Source: JANNPJ01 sp965200525 (GTDB lineage Bacteria; Actinomycetota; Actinomycetes; Actinomycetales; Kineosporiaceae). Taken from it: DNA of 64,000 bases. Position numbers and translations under genes: made by a program. The DNA lies in assembly GCA_965200525.1 (NCBI GenBank), contig OZ241368.1, positions 2,480,001-2,544,000 on the forward strand. The letters run 5' to 3'. Numbering within the stretch: position 1 is the stretch's first letter; every line of letters starts with the position of its first letter. The notes under the pieces were generated by a model that was given only the letters and a program-made list of their open reading frames with translations, had not been told where the DNA came from and made no database searches. Below, piece after piece: positions 7,601 through 15,086 of the stretch.

Positions 7601-8742
7601 GCGCCCACCCCGCTCGGCATCGACGTGCTCTTTCCGCTACTGGGCTGGTTCTTCATCAGTGCGGCCACGATCTGGCCGGCCATCTGATCAAGTGGCAGCA
7701 CCCGATCGGCCTGGCCGGCGCCGACCACGGCTCCCGGCATTCCCCACACCACGCTGGTGGCCTCGTCCTGCGCGAACATTTCTCCCCCGGCGTTTCGGAT
7801 CGTGGTCGCCCCCAGCGCGCCGTCCCGGCCCATTCCGGTCAGAACCACGCCCAGAGTGCGATTTCGGTACACCGCCGACACCGACCGGAAGAGCACGTCC
7901 ACCGCAGGGCGGCAGAAGTTCTCCGGCGGGTCATCGGTCAGGTGAGCGACAACTGTGGCCCCTTTGCTTCGGACCTCCAGGTGCCTTCCGCCCGGTGCGA
8001 TCAGCACCCGACCTCGTTCGACCAGGTCTCCCTCGGCGGCTTCGCTGATGGAGAGCGGGCAGTTGCTGTCCAGACGCTGAGCCAGCATCCGGGTGAACAG
8101 TGGCGGCATGTGCTGCACCACCACGATCGGCACCGGCAGATCGGCCGGCAGGGCCGAGAGCAGCTTGGCCAGGGCGTCCGGGCCGCCGGTGGAGCTACCG
8201 ATGGCCAGCACGCTGAACGCGGCGGTGCGCTTGCCCGTGGCACCGGCCGGCGCCGGGACGCCGTTGGCGGCCGACGGCACCGGGGCCGGGGGCGTCACCG
8301 GGCCGGAGCGGATCACCAGTCGCCGGGCCCCGGTCAGGGCGATCAGCTTGGGGATCAACTGTTCGGAGATGTTCTGCCGGCTCTCGGTCACGCTTCCGAC
8401 GTTGGCCGGCTTGGTCACGTAATCGCTGGCCCCCGCGGCCAGCGCATCCAACGTGGCCGAGGCGCCGCGCTCGGTGAGGGTGGAGAACATCACGACCGGC
8501 AGCCGCGGATACTTCTTGCGCAGTTCCCGCAGGCAGGCGATGCCGTCCATGATCGGCATCTCGATGTCCAGGGTGACGGCGTCCGGCATCAGATCGGCCA
8601 TCTTGGTCAGGGCGACCTGACCGTTCTGGGCCGTTCCGACCACGTCGATCCGCGGGTCGGCGGCCAGGATCTCGCTGACCAGCCGCCGGATCACCACAGA
8701 GTCGTCGACCACGAGCACCCGGATCGGCTTGACCCCGGTCAT
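7597..8742 (-). CDS. cheB: Chemotaxis methylesterase/deamidase CheB, 381 residues
   Basis: Residues 1-125 form a receiver domain with phosphoacceptor D59 (LDIEMPIMDG). A Pro/Ala-rich linker (about 140-172) leads to the CheB methylesterase domain. The catalytic triad is visible as S184 (IGSSTGG), H211 (VQHMPP) and D307 (GMGRDG). Phosphorylation by CheA activates removal of methyl groups from receptors. The ATG at 8742 overlaps the upstream cheY stop and the stop overlaps cheR, fixing its place in the adaptation part of the operon. Confidence 0.96.
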   Translation of the reverse strand: MTGVKPIRVLVVDDSVVIRRLVSEILAADPRIDVVGTAQNGQVALTKMADLMPDAVTLDIEMPIMDGIACLRELRKKYPRLPVVMFSTLTERGASATLDALAAGASDYVTKPANVGSVTESRQNISEQLIPKLIALTGARRLVIRSGPVTPPAPVPSAANGVPAPAGATGKRTAAFSVLAIGSSTGGPDALAKLLSALPADLPVPIVVVQHMPPLFTRMLAQRLDSNCPLSISEAAEGDLVERGRVLIAPGGRHLEVRSKGATVVAHLTDDPPENFCRPAVDVLFRSVSAVYRNRTLGVVLTGMGRDGALGATTIRNAGGEMFAQDEATSVVWGMPGAVVGAGQADRVLPLDQMAGQIVAALMKNQPSSGKSTSMPSGVGA

Positions 8743-9110
8743 GTCGCCACCAGCCCGAGCAGGGTCAGCTTCTCGGCGATGACCTCGTCGGTGAACGGCT
8801 TGATCACGTACTCGTGGGCGCCGGCGGCCAGGGCCCGCACGATCTGGCCGTGCTCGCTCTCGGTGGTCACCATCATCAGGGTGATCGAGCGCAGGTCCTC
8901 CCGGGCCCGGCAGGCCTTGATGAAGGTCAGCCCGTCCATCACGGGCATGTTCCAGTCGACCAGCGCGACGTCCGGCCGGAGTCCGCCATCGAGCAGGGCC
9001 AGGGCCTCGGCCCCGTCCGGCGCCTGGGCGACGTCGAAACTCAGCCCGGTCATCAACCGGGTGAGAATCGCGCGCATCGCGCGGGAGTCGTCAACGACGA
9101 GCGCCTGCAT
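8739..9110 (-). CDS. cheY: Second CheY-like single-domain response regulator, 123 residues
   Basis: Receiver domain only: acidic pair D7-D8, phosphoacceptor D52 (VDWNMPVMDG), Thr-Thr at 82-83 and K104 (IKPF). It lies directly after cheA and overlaps cheB by four bases. Two CheY proteins under one CheA suggests either a motor CheY plus a phosphate sink, or two outputs. The sequence cannot tell which binds the motor. The gap to cheA (9111-9206) holds a GCCGATATCGGC palindrome at 9125-9136. Confidence 0.93.
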   Translation of the reverse strand: MQALVVDDSRAMRAILTRLMTGLSFDVAQAPDGAEALALLDGGLRPDVALVDWNMPVMDGLTFIKACRAREDLRSITLMMVTTESEHGQIVRALAAGAHEYVIKPFTDEVIAEKLTLLGLVAT

Positions 9111-9206
9111 GGTGATCCCTTTCGGCCGATATCGGCGGGACGGGTCGTGGACGGACGGGGACAGGACTGAGTGGTCGGGGAGCTCCGGGGCCGGCGGATG
9201 CCGGGC

Positions 9207-11903
9207 TCAGGACGCTTCCTGGTAGAAGACGGGGTCGGCGGCCAGAACCGCAGCTTGAACGTCAAGGAGTTCGACCACCCGATCGCCGACGACGACGGAG
9301 CCGAGCAGGGCGTGGTCGTCGATGTCGGAACGAGAACCAGAACGCTCGGTGGCGATGTCGATGATCCGCTGCACCGCGAACCCGACACTGCGCTCACCCC
9401 GGGTGTAGACCACCAACTGAACCCGCTCCTCCTCACCGCCCTCACCGAACGCCCCCAACAACCCGGCCAGACGAACCATCGGCATGATGTGACCGCGGTA
9501 CTGCACCACCTCACGCCCACCGACCCGCTCGATCGACTCGGCCGAGATCTCCTCCAACCGCGTCACCATGTCCAACGGAATCGCCGCCCGACGCCCCCCG
9601 GCCAACTCCACCACCAGCACCGGATCAATCGGCACCGACTCCGCCACCACACCCGACACCGCCGCTCCCACCGCCTGCGCCAGCACATCCGCCCGCCGCG
9701 CCACCGTCGTGGCGTCAAGAATGAGGACGACCGAACCGTCACCCAGAATCGTGGCCCCGGCATACATCGGCAGGCCCTTCAAATGCCGACCCAACGGCTT
9801 GACCACGATCTCCTGCGTGTCCAGCACGTCGTCCACGACCAGACCGAACCGATGCTGCTCCGCCTGCAACACCACGATGAACCCACCGCGCGACTCGACC
9901 TCGCCGAGCTCGCCGTCGGCGTGGGCCGAGGGCTCGCTGTAGTTGGTGGAGCCCGAGGACTCCGGGGTGTCCATGTCGTGGGCGGCCCCGGCCGGCACCA
10001 GGCCGAGCTGTTCGTCCAGCCGGACCAGCGGCAGCAGGGTGCCGCGCAGCCGGTAGACCGGGGCACCGGAGATGTGCTCGATGCCGCCGCGGGCGTGTTC
10101 CCCGGACAGGCGCACCAGTTCGAGCACGCTGACCTGCGGGACGGCGTACCGGCGTCCGGCACAACCGATCGTCAACGCCGGAATGATGGCCAGGGTGAGC
10201 GGGATGGTCAGGCGGAACGTCGAGCCCGAGCCCTTGTTCGACATCACGTCGACCGACCCGCCGATGCCTTCGATCCGGGTCTTGACCACGTCCATGCCAA
10301 CCCCGCGGCCGGACACGTTCGTGACCTGCCCCGCCGTGGAGAACCCCGGCAGGAAGATCAACTGAATGACCTCCCGCGCACTCATCCGCTCCAACTGAGG
10401 CTGCGAGATCAGACCCCGCTCCAACGCCTTCGCCGAGATCACCGCCGGATCGATCCCGGCCCCGTCATCCACGATCTCCAGGTGAACCTGACCGGCCTCG
10501 TGATACGCCCGAAGCAGCAACAGACCCTCAGCCGCCTTGCCCTTCGCGATCCGGGCCTCCGGCGGCTCGATCCCATGATCGATCGCATTACGCACCAGGT
10601 GAGTCAGCGGATCCTTGATCGCCTCCAACACCGAACGGTCCAGCTCAGTGTCCCGACCATCCATCTCCAGACGAACCGTCCGCCCCAGCTGACGAGACAG
10701 GTCCCGCACCACCCGAGGCAACTTCGACCACACCGAATCCACCGGCTGCATCCGGGTCTTCATCACCTGCTCCTGCAACTCCGACGTCACCAGCGACAAC
10801 CGCTGCGCCGACCGAGCCAGAGCCGTGTCCTTCTGATCATCCAACTCCGACACCAGCTGATTACGAGCCAGCACCAGTTCGCCGACCATCCGCATCAACG
10901 TGTCCAGCAGCTCCACATCGACCCGCACCGAGGAATCCACGACCGAGCGCTTGCCCTCCTGGGCCCGCAGTGCGCCGTCCACCGCTTCGACCGAGGCCGC
11001 GCCGTTGCCGACCAGGATCTCGCCGAGCTTGCGGTCATCGCCCAGCCCCTGGGCGATGTGGGCCAGCTCGACCTCGTCGGTGTTGGTCTGGCCGGCCTCG
11101 ACCAGCAGCTTGCCGATCGGCTTGCCCGCCTTGGCCGCCTCGACCGCGGCCTTGATCTCCTCGACCTTGGGGTCGCCGTTACCGGCCGGCTCGTCGTCGT
11201 CGGTGATGGTCACCTCGGTGACGATCACCTCGGTGTGCACCTCTTCGGTCACGGTGACCTGGGTGAACGTCTCCGATTCGACGGTGGACTCGGCGTCTGC
11301 CGGGGTCTCGGGCTCGGCGTCGGTCTTGACCACCGCGCCCGGCTTGGCCTTGGCCGAGCGCGAGGCCCGGGCCGGCTTGGCCGTGCTCGTGGTCGTGGTC
11401 TTCGTCTCGGCGGCCGGCTCGGCCGGGTCGGTCGTCTCGGCGGGCGCCTCGGCCTCGGGCGTTGTCGTCGCCTCGGGCGCGGAGGTCTGCTCCGGGATCA
11501 TCGGGGCCGGGGCGGCGCCGTCCTCGAGCAAGGTGCCCAGGTGGGCGATCAGCTGGGTGTGGTCGGCGTCGCCCTCCAGCCCGGTGCGCTCGATCTCGGC
11601 CAGCAGCCCACGGACGGCGTCGACCATGCTGAGCAGGGCGCTGGTGCGCTCCTCGGTCAGCTGGATCAGGCCGTCCCGCAGCCGGCTGAGCAAGTTCTCG
11701 CCGACATGGGTGAGCTTCTCCAGGCGGTTGAACGCCAGGAAGCCACTGGTGCCTTTGATGGTGTGGATCGTGCGGAACACGCTGCCCAGAAGCTCGTGGG
11801 ACGTCGGGTCCTGCTCGAGGGCAAGAAGATCTGTATCGAGCTGGTCGAGATTCTCGTGAGATTCGACCAGGAACTCGGCAACGATCTCGTCGATCGCCTC
11901 CAT
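9207..11903 (-). CDS. cheA: Chemotaxis histidine kinase CheA with two C-terminal CheW-like domains, 898 residues
   Basis: The start is ATG 11903 (MEAIDEIVAEF), eight bases after GGGGAG; longer in-frame extensions lack support. The HPt domain has phosphoacceptor H47 (TIHTIKGTSGF). A long Ala/Thr/Glu linker (about 125-320) is followed by the dimerisation helix (RVDVELLDTLMRMVGELVLA, near 325), the ATPase (VRNAIDHGIE near 435; GRGVGMDVV) and two consecutive CheW-like domains (about 565-715 and 750-890). Most CheA proteins have one. The kinase autophosphorylates and passes phosphate to CheY and CheB. Coding-strand codon choice switches sharply inside the gene: two blocks (about 9390-9870 and 10360-10920) favour TTG, GCG, GGT and CGG, while the rest uses CTG, GCC and GGC. 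Confidence 0.94.
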   Translation of the reverse strand: MEAIDEIVAEFLVESHENLDQLDTDLLALEQDPTSHELLGSVFRTIHTIKGTSGFLAFNRLEKLTHVGENLLSRLRDGLIQLTEERTSALLSMVDAVRGLLAEIERTGLEGDADHTQLIAHLGTLLEDGAAPAPMIPEQTSAPEATTTPEAEAPAETTDPAEPAAETKTTTTSTAKPARASRSAKAKPGAVVKTDAEPETPADAESTVESETFTQVTVTEEVHTEVIVTEVTITDDDEPAGNGDPKVEEIKAAVEAAKAGKPIGKLLVEAGQTNTDEVELAHIAQGLGDDRKLGEILVGNGAASVEAVDGALRAQEGKRSVVDSSVRVDVELLDTLMRMVGELVLARNQLVSELDDQKDTALARSAQRLSLVTSELQEQVMKTRMQPVDSVWSKLPRVVRDLSRQLGRTVRLEMDGRDTELDRSVLEAIKDPLTHLVRNAIDHGIEPPEARIAKGKAAEGLLLLRAYHEAGQVHLEIVDDGAGIDPAVISAKALERGLISQPQLERMSAREVIQLIFLPGFSTAGQVTNVSGRGVGMDVVKTRIEGIGGSVDVMSNKGSGSTFRLTIPLTLAIIPALTIGCAGRRYAVPQVSVLELVRLSGEHARGGIEHISGAPVYRLRGTLLPLVRLDEQLGLVPAGAAHDMDTPESSGSTNYSEPSAHADGELGEVESRGGFIVVLQAEQHRFGLVVDDVLDTQEIVVKPLGRHLKGLPMYAGATILGDGSVVLILDATTVARRADVLAQAVGAAVSGVVAESVPIDPVLVVELAGGRRAAIPLDMVTRLEEISAESIERVGGREVVQYRGHIMPMVRLAGLLGAFGEGGEEERVQLVVYTRGERSVGFAVQRIIDIATERSGSRSDIDDHALLGSVVVGDRVVELLDVQAAVLAADPVFYQEAS

Positions 11904-12076
11904 CAACGCTCCCCATTTCGCGGGCGGCTGGGACGTCGTATGCATCGGCGTGCGGCCGATTAACTTGAGCCGGGTGGGTGAACCCTCGCTGCGCGGCCCG
12001 CCGGGGGTCCGAGGTATACTGGCGAGTAACTTCACTGGAACCGCAGGCCCGGCCCACCCCGACATCGGAGCAGCGC

Positions 12077-13426
12077 GTGAGTGACACCTCGATCCGCCCG
12101 CCGGAACAGCTGGTCCCCGCGACGCCGTCGACGGCGGCGCCCGATCTGGCCCGGATCGTGGGCGAGATCTCCACCGAGCGCTCCAAGCCCGGCTGGGCCT
12201 CGTTCAGCCTCGACCTCAACGACGACCAGCGCGAGCTCCAGCAGTGGGTGCACGACTTCGCCGCCGACGTCATCCGCCCGGCCGCCCACGAGTGGGACGA
12301 GCGCGAGGAGACCCCCTGGCCGATCATCAAGCAGGCGGCCGAGGTCGGCCTGTACGGGCTGGAGTCGACGGTCAACTTCTTCATCGACCCCTCGGGCGTG
12401 CTGCTGCCGATCGTCAGCGAGGAGCTGTTCTGGGGCGACGCCGGGATCGGCATGTCCCTGTTCGGCACCCACCTCGCGGTCGGGGCCATCTTCGGCAACG
12501 GCACCCAGGAGCAGCTGGCCGAATGGCTGCCCCGCTGCTTCGGCACGATCGACGAGCCACAGGTGGCGGCGTTCTGCTCGTCCGAGCCCGACGCTGGCTC
12601 CGACGTCTCCTCGCTACGCACCCGGGCCCGCTTCGACGAGGCCACCAACGAATGGGTGATCAGCGGGCAGAAGGCCTGGGCCACCAACGGCGGCATCGCC
12701 GACGTCCACGTGGTCGTGGCCACCCTCGACCCGGAGCTGGGCACCAAAGGCCAGGCCGCCTTCGTCGTGCCGAAGTCCGAGGTGAAGGGCCTCTCCCAGG
12801 GCAAGAAGCTGAAGAAGCACGGGCTCCGGGCCTCACACACGGCCGAGGTCTTCCTCGACGACGTGCGGGTGCCCGCCGAGCACGTGCTCGGCGGCAAGGA
12901 GAAGCTCGACGCCCGGCTGGCCAAGGCCCGGGCCGGTGGCGCCGGGGCCGGCAAGAACGCCTCGATGTCCACGTTCGACCTGTCCCGGCACGTCGTCGGC
13001 GCCCAGGCGCTCGGCATCGGCCGGGCCGCCTACGAGATCGCCCTCGACTACGCCAAGACCCGCCACCAGTTCGGCCGGCCGATCATCGACAACCAGGGCA
13101 TTGCCTTCAAGCTGGCCGACATGAAAATGGAGCTGGACGCCGCCCGGCTGCTGGTCTGGCGGGCCGGTTGGGTCGCGGCCGGACTGATGCGGGGCACACC
13201 GATCGAGTCGGCCGGCGAGGGCTCGATGGCCAAGCTCAAGGCCAGCGAGGTGGCGGTCAAGGTCACCGACGAGGCGATCCAGATCCTCGGCGGCAACGGC
13301 TACACCCGCGAGTACCCGGTCGAGCGGATGCACCGTGACGCGAAGATCTACACCATCTTCGAGGGCACCTCGGAGATTCAGCGCCTGGTCATCGCCCGAG
13401 CCATCTCCGGCCTGCGCATCCGCTGA
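12077..13426 (+). CDS. Acyl-CoA dehydrogenase, 449 residues
   Basis: The FAD-dependent acyl-CoA dehydrogenase fold is clear: the AAFCSSEPDAGSDVSS active-site/FAD segment, GQKAWATNGGIADV, the RHQFGRPIIDNQ motif, and the C-terminal ILGGNGYTREYPVERMHRDA with the FEGTSEIQR catalytic-glutamate region. It introduces the alpha-beta double bond in fatty-acyl or branched-chain acyl-CoA; chain length cannot be read. The likely start is GTG 12077 (SDTSIRPPEQ), although no strong Shine-Dalgarno sequence precedes it. A TATACT element at 12015-12020 may be its -10. The gene is divergent from cheA. Confidence 0.93.
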   Translation: MSDTSIRPPEQLVPATPSTAAPDLARIVGEISTERSKPGWASFSLDLNDDQRELQQWVHDFAADVIRPAAHEWDEREETPWPIIKQAAEVGLYGLESTVNFFIDPSGVLLPIVSEELFWGDAGIGMSLFGTHLAVGAIFGNGTQEQLAEWLPRCFGTIDEPQVAAFCSSEPDAGSDVSSLRTRARFDEATNEWVISGQKAWATNGGIADVHVVVATLDPELGTKGQAAFVVPKSEVKGLSQGKKLKKHGLRASHTAEVFLDDVRVPAEHVLGGKEKLDARLAKARAGGAGAGKNASMSTFDLSRHVVGAQALGIGRAAYEIALDYAKTRHQFGRPIIDNQGIAFKLADMKMELDAARLLVWRAGWVAAGLMRGTPIESAGEGSMAKLKASEVAVKVTDEAIQILGGNGYTREYPVERMHRDAKIYTIFEGTSEIQRLVIARAISGLRIR

Positions 13427-13479
13427 CCGGGTTCGATCGGGACGGATTCGCAGGTCGTCGCGTCATCACGTGTGCACCA

Positions 13480-13571
13480 GTGTCGAATATCAGCACACTG
13501 CTTACCACGGCTCGACTGTGTTGATATTGACACAACGGTTCCGTTGCTAGTAATGTGCGAATATTCGCACA
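13480..13571. promoter_or_regulatory. Three evenly spaced HipB-type operators
   Basis: The sites are O1 13480-13497 (GTGTCGAATATCAGCACA), O2 13517-13534 (TGTGTTGATATTGACACA) and O3 13554-13571 (TGTGCGAATATTCGCACA, a perfect palindrome). All have a central ATAT and a CACA right arm. Their centres (13488.5, 13525.5, 13562.5) are exactly 37 bp apart. They fill the region directly upstream of hipB, as expected for cooperative autorepression by HipB or HipBA. Assignment to HipB is by position. Confidence 0.85.
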
Positions 13572-13587
13572 GCGATTAGGGGCGGTT

Positions 13588-13854
13588 GTGACAGCTCGAA
13601 CCATGCTCATCCGAAGCGGCGCCGATTTGGGCGCGTCGATAGCCGAAGCTCGACTTATTCGGGGCCTCACCCAAGACAACCTGGCCCGGCAGGGCGGCGT
13701 CGAACGTACTTACCTGGCTCGCCTCGAGGCCGGGTCGTCCGTGCAGATGCTGGAGCGTTCTCTCGACCTGCTTCGCCTGCTCGGAGCCGACGTCGTGGTC
13801 ACCCTTCCCGAGGCGCCTGCTGCGAAAGAAGCTGCCCTCGATGGCCGTCCGTGA
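13588..13854 (+). CDS. hipB: HipB-like XRE antitoxin and autorepressor, 88 residues
   Basis: A short protein with one helix-turn-helix (IAEARLIRGLTQDNLARQGG ... RTYLARLEAG), length and layout as HipB. The GTG at 13588 has AGGGG five bases upstream; an alternative GTG at 13555 lies inside operator O3 and lacks a ribosome site. It should bind the three upstream palindromes and neutralise HipA. Its last 14 bases overlap the start of hipA, so the two are coupled. Confidence 0.88.
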   Translation: MTARTMLIRSGADLGASIAEARLIRGLTQDNLARQGGVERTYLARLEAGSSVQMLERSLDLLRLLGADVVVTLPEAPAAKEAALDGRP

Positions 13855-15073
13855 GTTAGGGGTCTGGCTCGACGGCGTCCATGTCGCCGACCTCAGGGGC
13901 CCCGCCATCGGCAGGGTGACCTGCCGCTACCGTCCCGAGGCACTCGAAAAGTGGACCGGCAACATCCCCCTGCTCTCCTGCTCTCTACCGCTCAGGTCGG
14001 GCCGCCAGAATGCTTGGGCGTTCACCACCGGCCTGCTGCCAGAAGGTCAACATCGACAGAGCATGGCCGCTCTGGCCGGGGTTACCACCTCCGATGTCAT
14101 GGGCATGCTGGACCGGTTCGGCCGAGATGTGGCCGGCGCAGTGATCATCAGCCCGGATGCCCCGCCGCTACGCGAGCCGGGTGTCGAGCTATATACGACC
14201 GACGAGCTCATCCAAGAGATTGCGTCGCTCGACGAGCACCCCCTCGGATTGCATGATGACTCGGAACTGTCCATCGCCGGCCTTCAGGACAAGATGGTTC
14301 TGGTCAAGGTCGGGGCCGATGGATGGGGACGACCGAAAAACGGCTATCCCTCAACGCACATCCTCAAGGTCGACGATCGTCTGCACCGCGGACTGGTCCG
14401 AGCTGAGCACGCATGCCTCAATCTGGCGTCGACCGTGGGCCTGAGCGCGCCTCACAGTCAGCTCCAGCAAGTGGCCGACACCGAAGTCCTGATCGTCGAG
14501 CGGTTCGACCGCAACGTCGATCAGGCGGGGCGGGTCAATCGCGTCCACCAGGAGGATGCCTGTCAGGCTCTGGGTATCGATCCGGAACACAATCAGCGCA
14601 GGGCTAAGTACGAGGCCTTCGGTGGCCCGTCGTTTACAAGCATTGCCAGGCTGCTCAGCCGATGGGCCCGTGATCCGAGGCAAGAGCTCGAGCGCCTACT
14701 GGACCTCGTGGTGTTCACCGTTCTGATCGGCAATGCCGATGCTCACGGCAAGAACGTCGGCCTGCTTCATCCGCGGCCCGGGATGATTGAATTGGCACCA
14801 CTTTACGATCAGGTTCCGACGATGCTCTGGCCGCAGCTGCGAACCGACTCCGCCATGCGAATAGGCGGCCGCACCAGGTTGCCCGCCACACGTCTGAACG
14901 ATGTCGTCAACGAAGCTGCGAGTTGGCGAGTCCCGGCTGCGTCATCCAGCAAGCGCGCTACCGAGCTGGCGGAACAAGTGAGAGCCGCGCTGCGCTCGGA
15001 CGAGGTCGACGTGGACACCCCGGCCCTGGCGGCCATAGCTGAGCGAACTGAGCGCTTCCTCAGCGATCTGTGA
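13841..15073 (+). CDS. hipA: HipA-family serine/threonine kinase toxin, 410 residues
   Basis: HipA N-terminal domain (about 1-105) then kinase domain. Visible features are SIAGLQDK (144-151), equivalent to the loop carrying the autophosphorylated serine (S144 here); the ATP-binding lysine K176 in STHILKV; the catalytic GNADAHGKN (D300, N305); and the metal-site LYD (D323). Known HipA kinases phosphorylate aminoacyl-tRNA synthetases such as GltX and cause growth arrest and persistence; the target here is not known. All key residues are present, so the toxin is probably active. The ATG at 13841 overlaps hipB by 14 bases. Codon use is slightly less GC-biased than neighbours, consistent with a mobile module. 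Confidence 0.93.
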   Translation: MAVRELGVWLDGVHVADLRGPAIGRVTCRYRPEALEKWTGNIPLLSCSLPLRSGRQNAWAFTTGLLPEGQHRQSMAALAGVTTSDVMGMLDRFGRDVAGAVIISPDAPPLREPGVELYTTDELIQEIASLDEHPLGLHDDSELSIAGLQDKMVLVKVGADGWGRPKNGYPSTHILKVDDRLHRGLVRAEHACLNLASTVGLSAPHSQLQQVADTEVLIVERFDRNVDQAGRVNRVHQEDACQALGIDPEHNQRRAKYEAFGGPSFTSIARLLSRWARDPRQELERLLDLVVFTVLIGNADAHGKNVGLLHPRPGMIELAPLYDQVPTMLWPQLRTDSAMRIGGRTRLPATRLNDVVNEAASWRVPAASSSKRATELAEQVRAALRSDEVDVDTPALAAIAERTERFLSDL

Positions 15074-15086
15074 CCCGCTCCCACCC

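Noticed and set aside
9171..13017. Long reading frames antisense to cheA and overlapping its start
   Set aside because: They mirror the codon pattern of cheA and the acyl-CoA dehydrogenase gene; composition is His/Arg/Gln-rich and matches no family.
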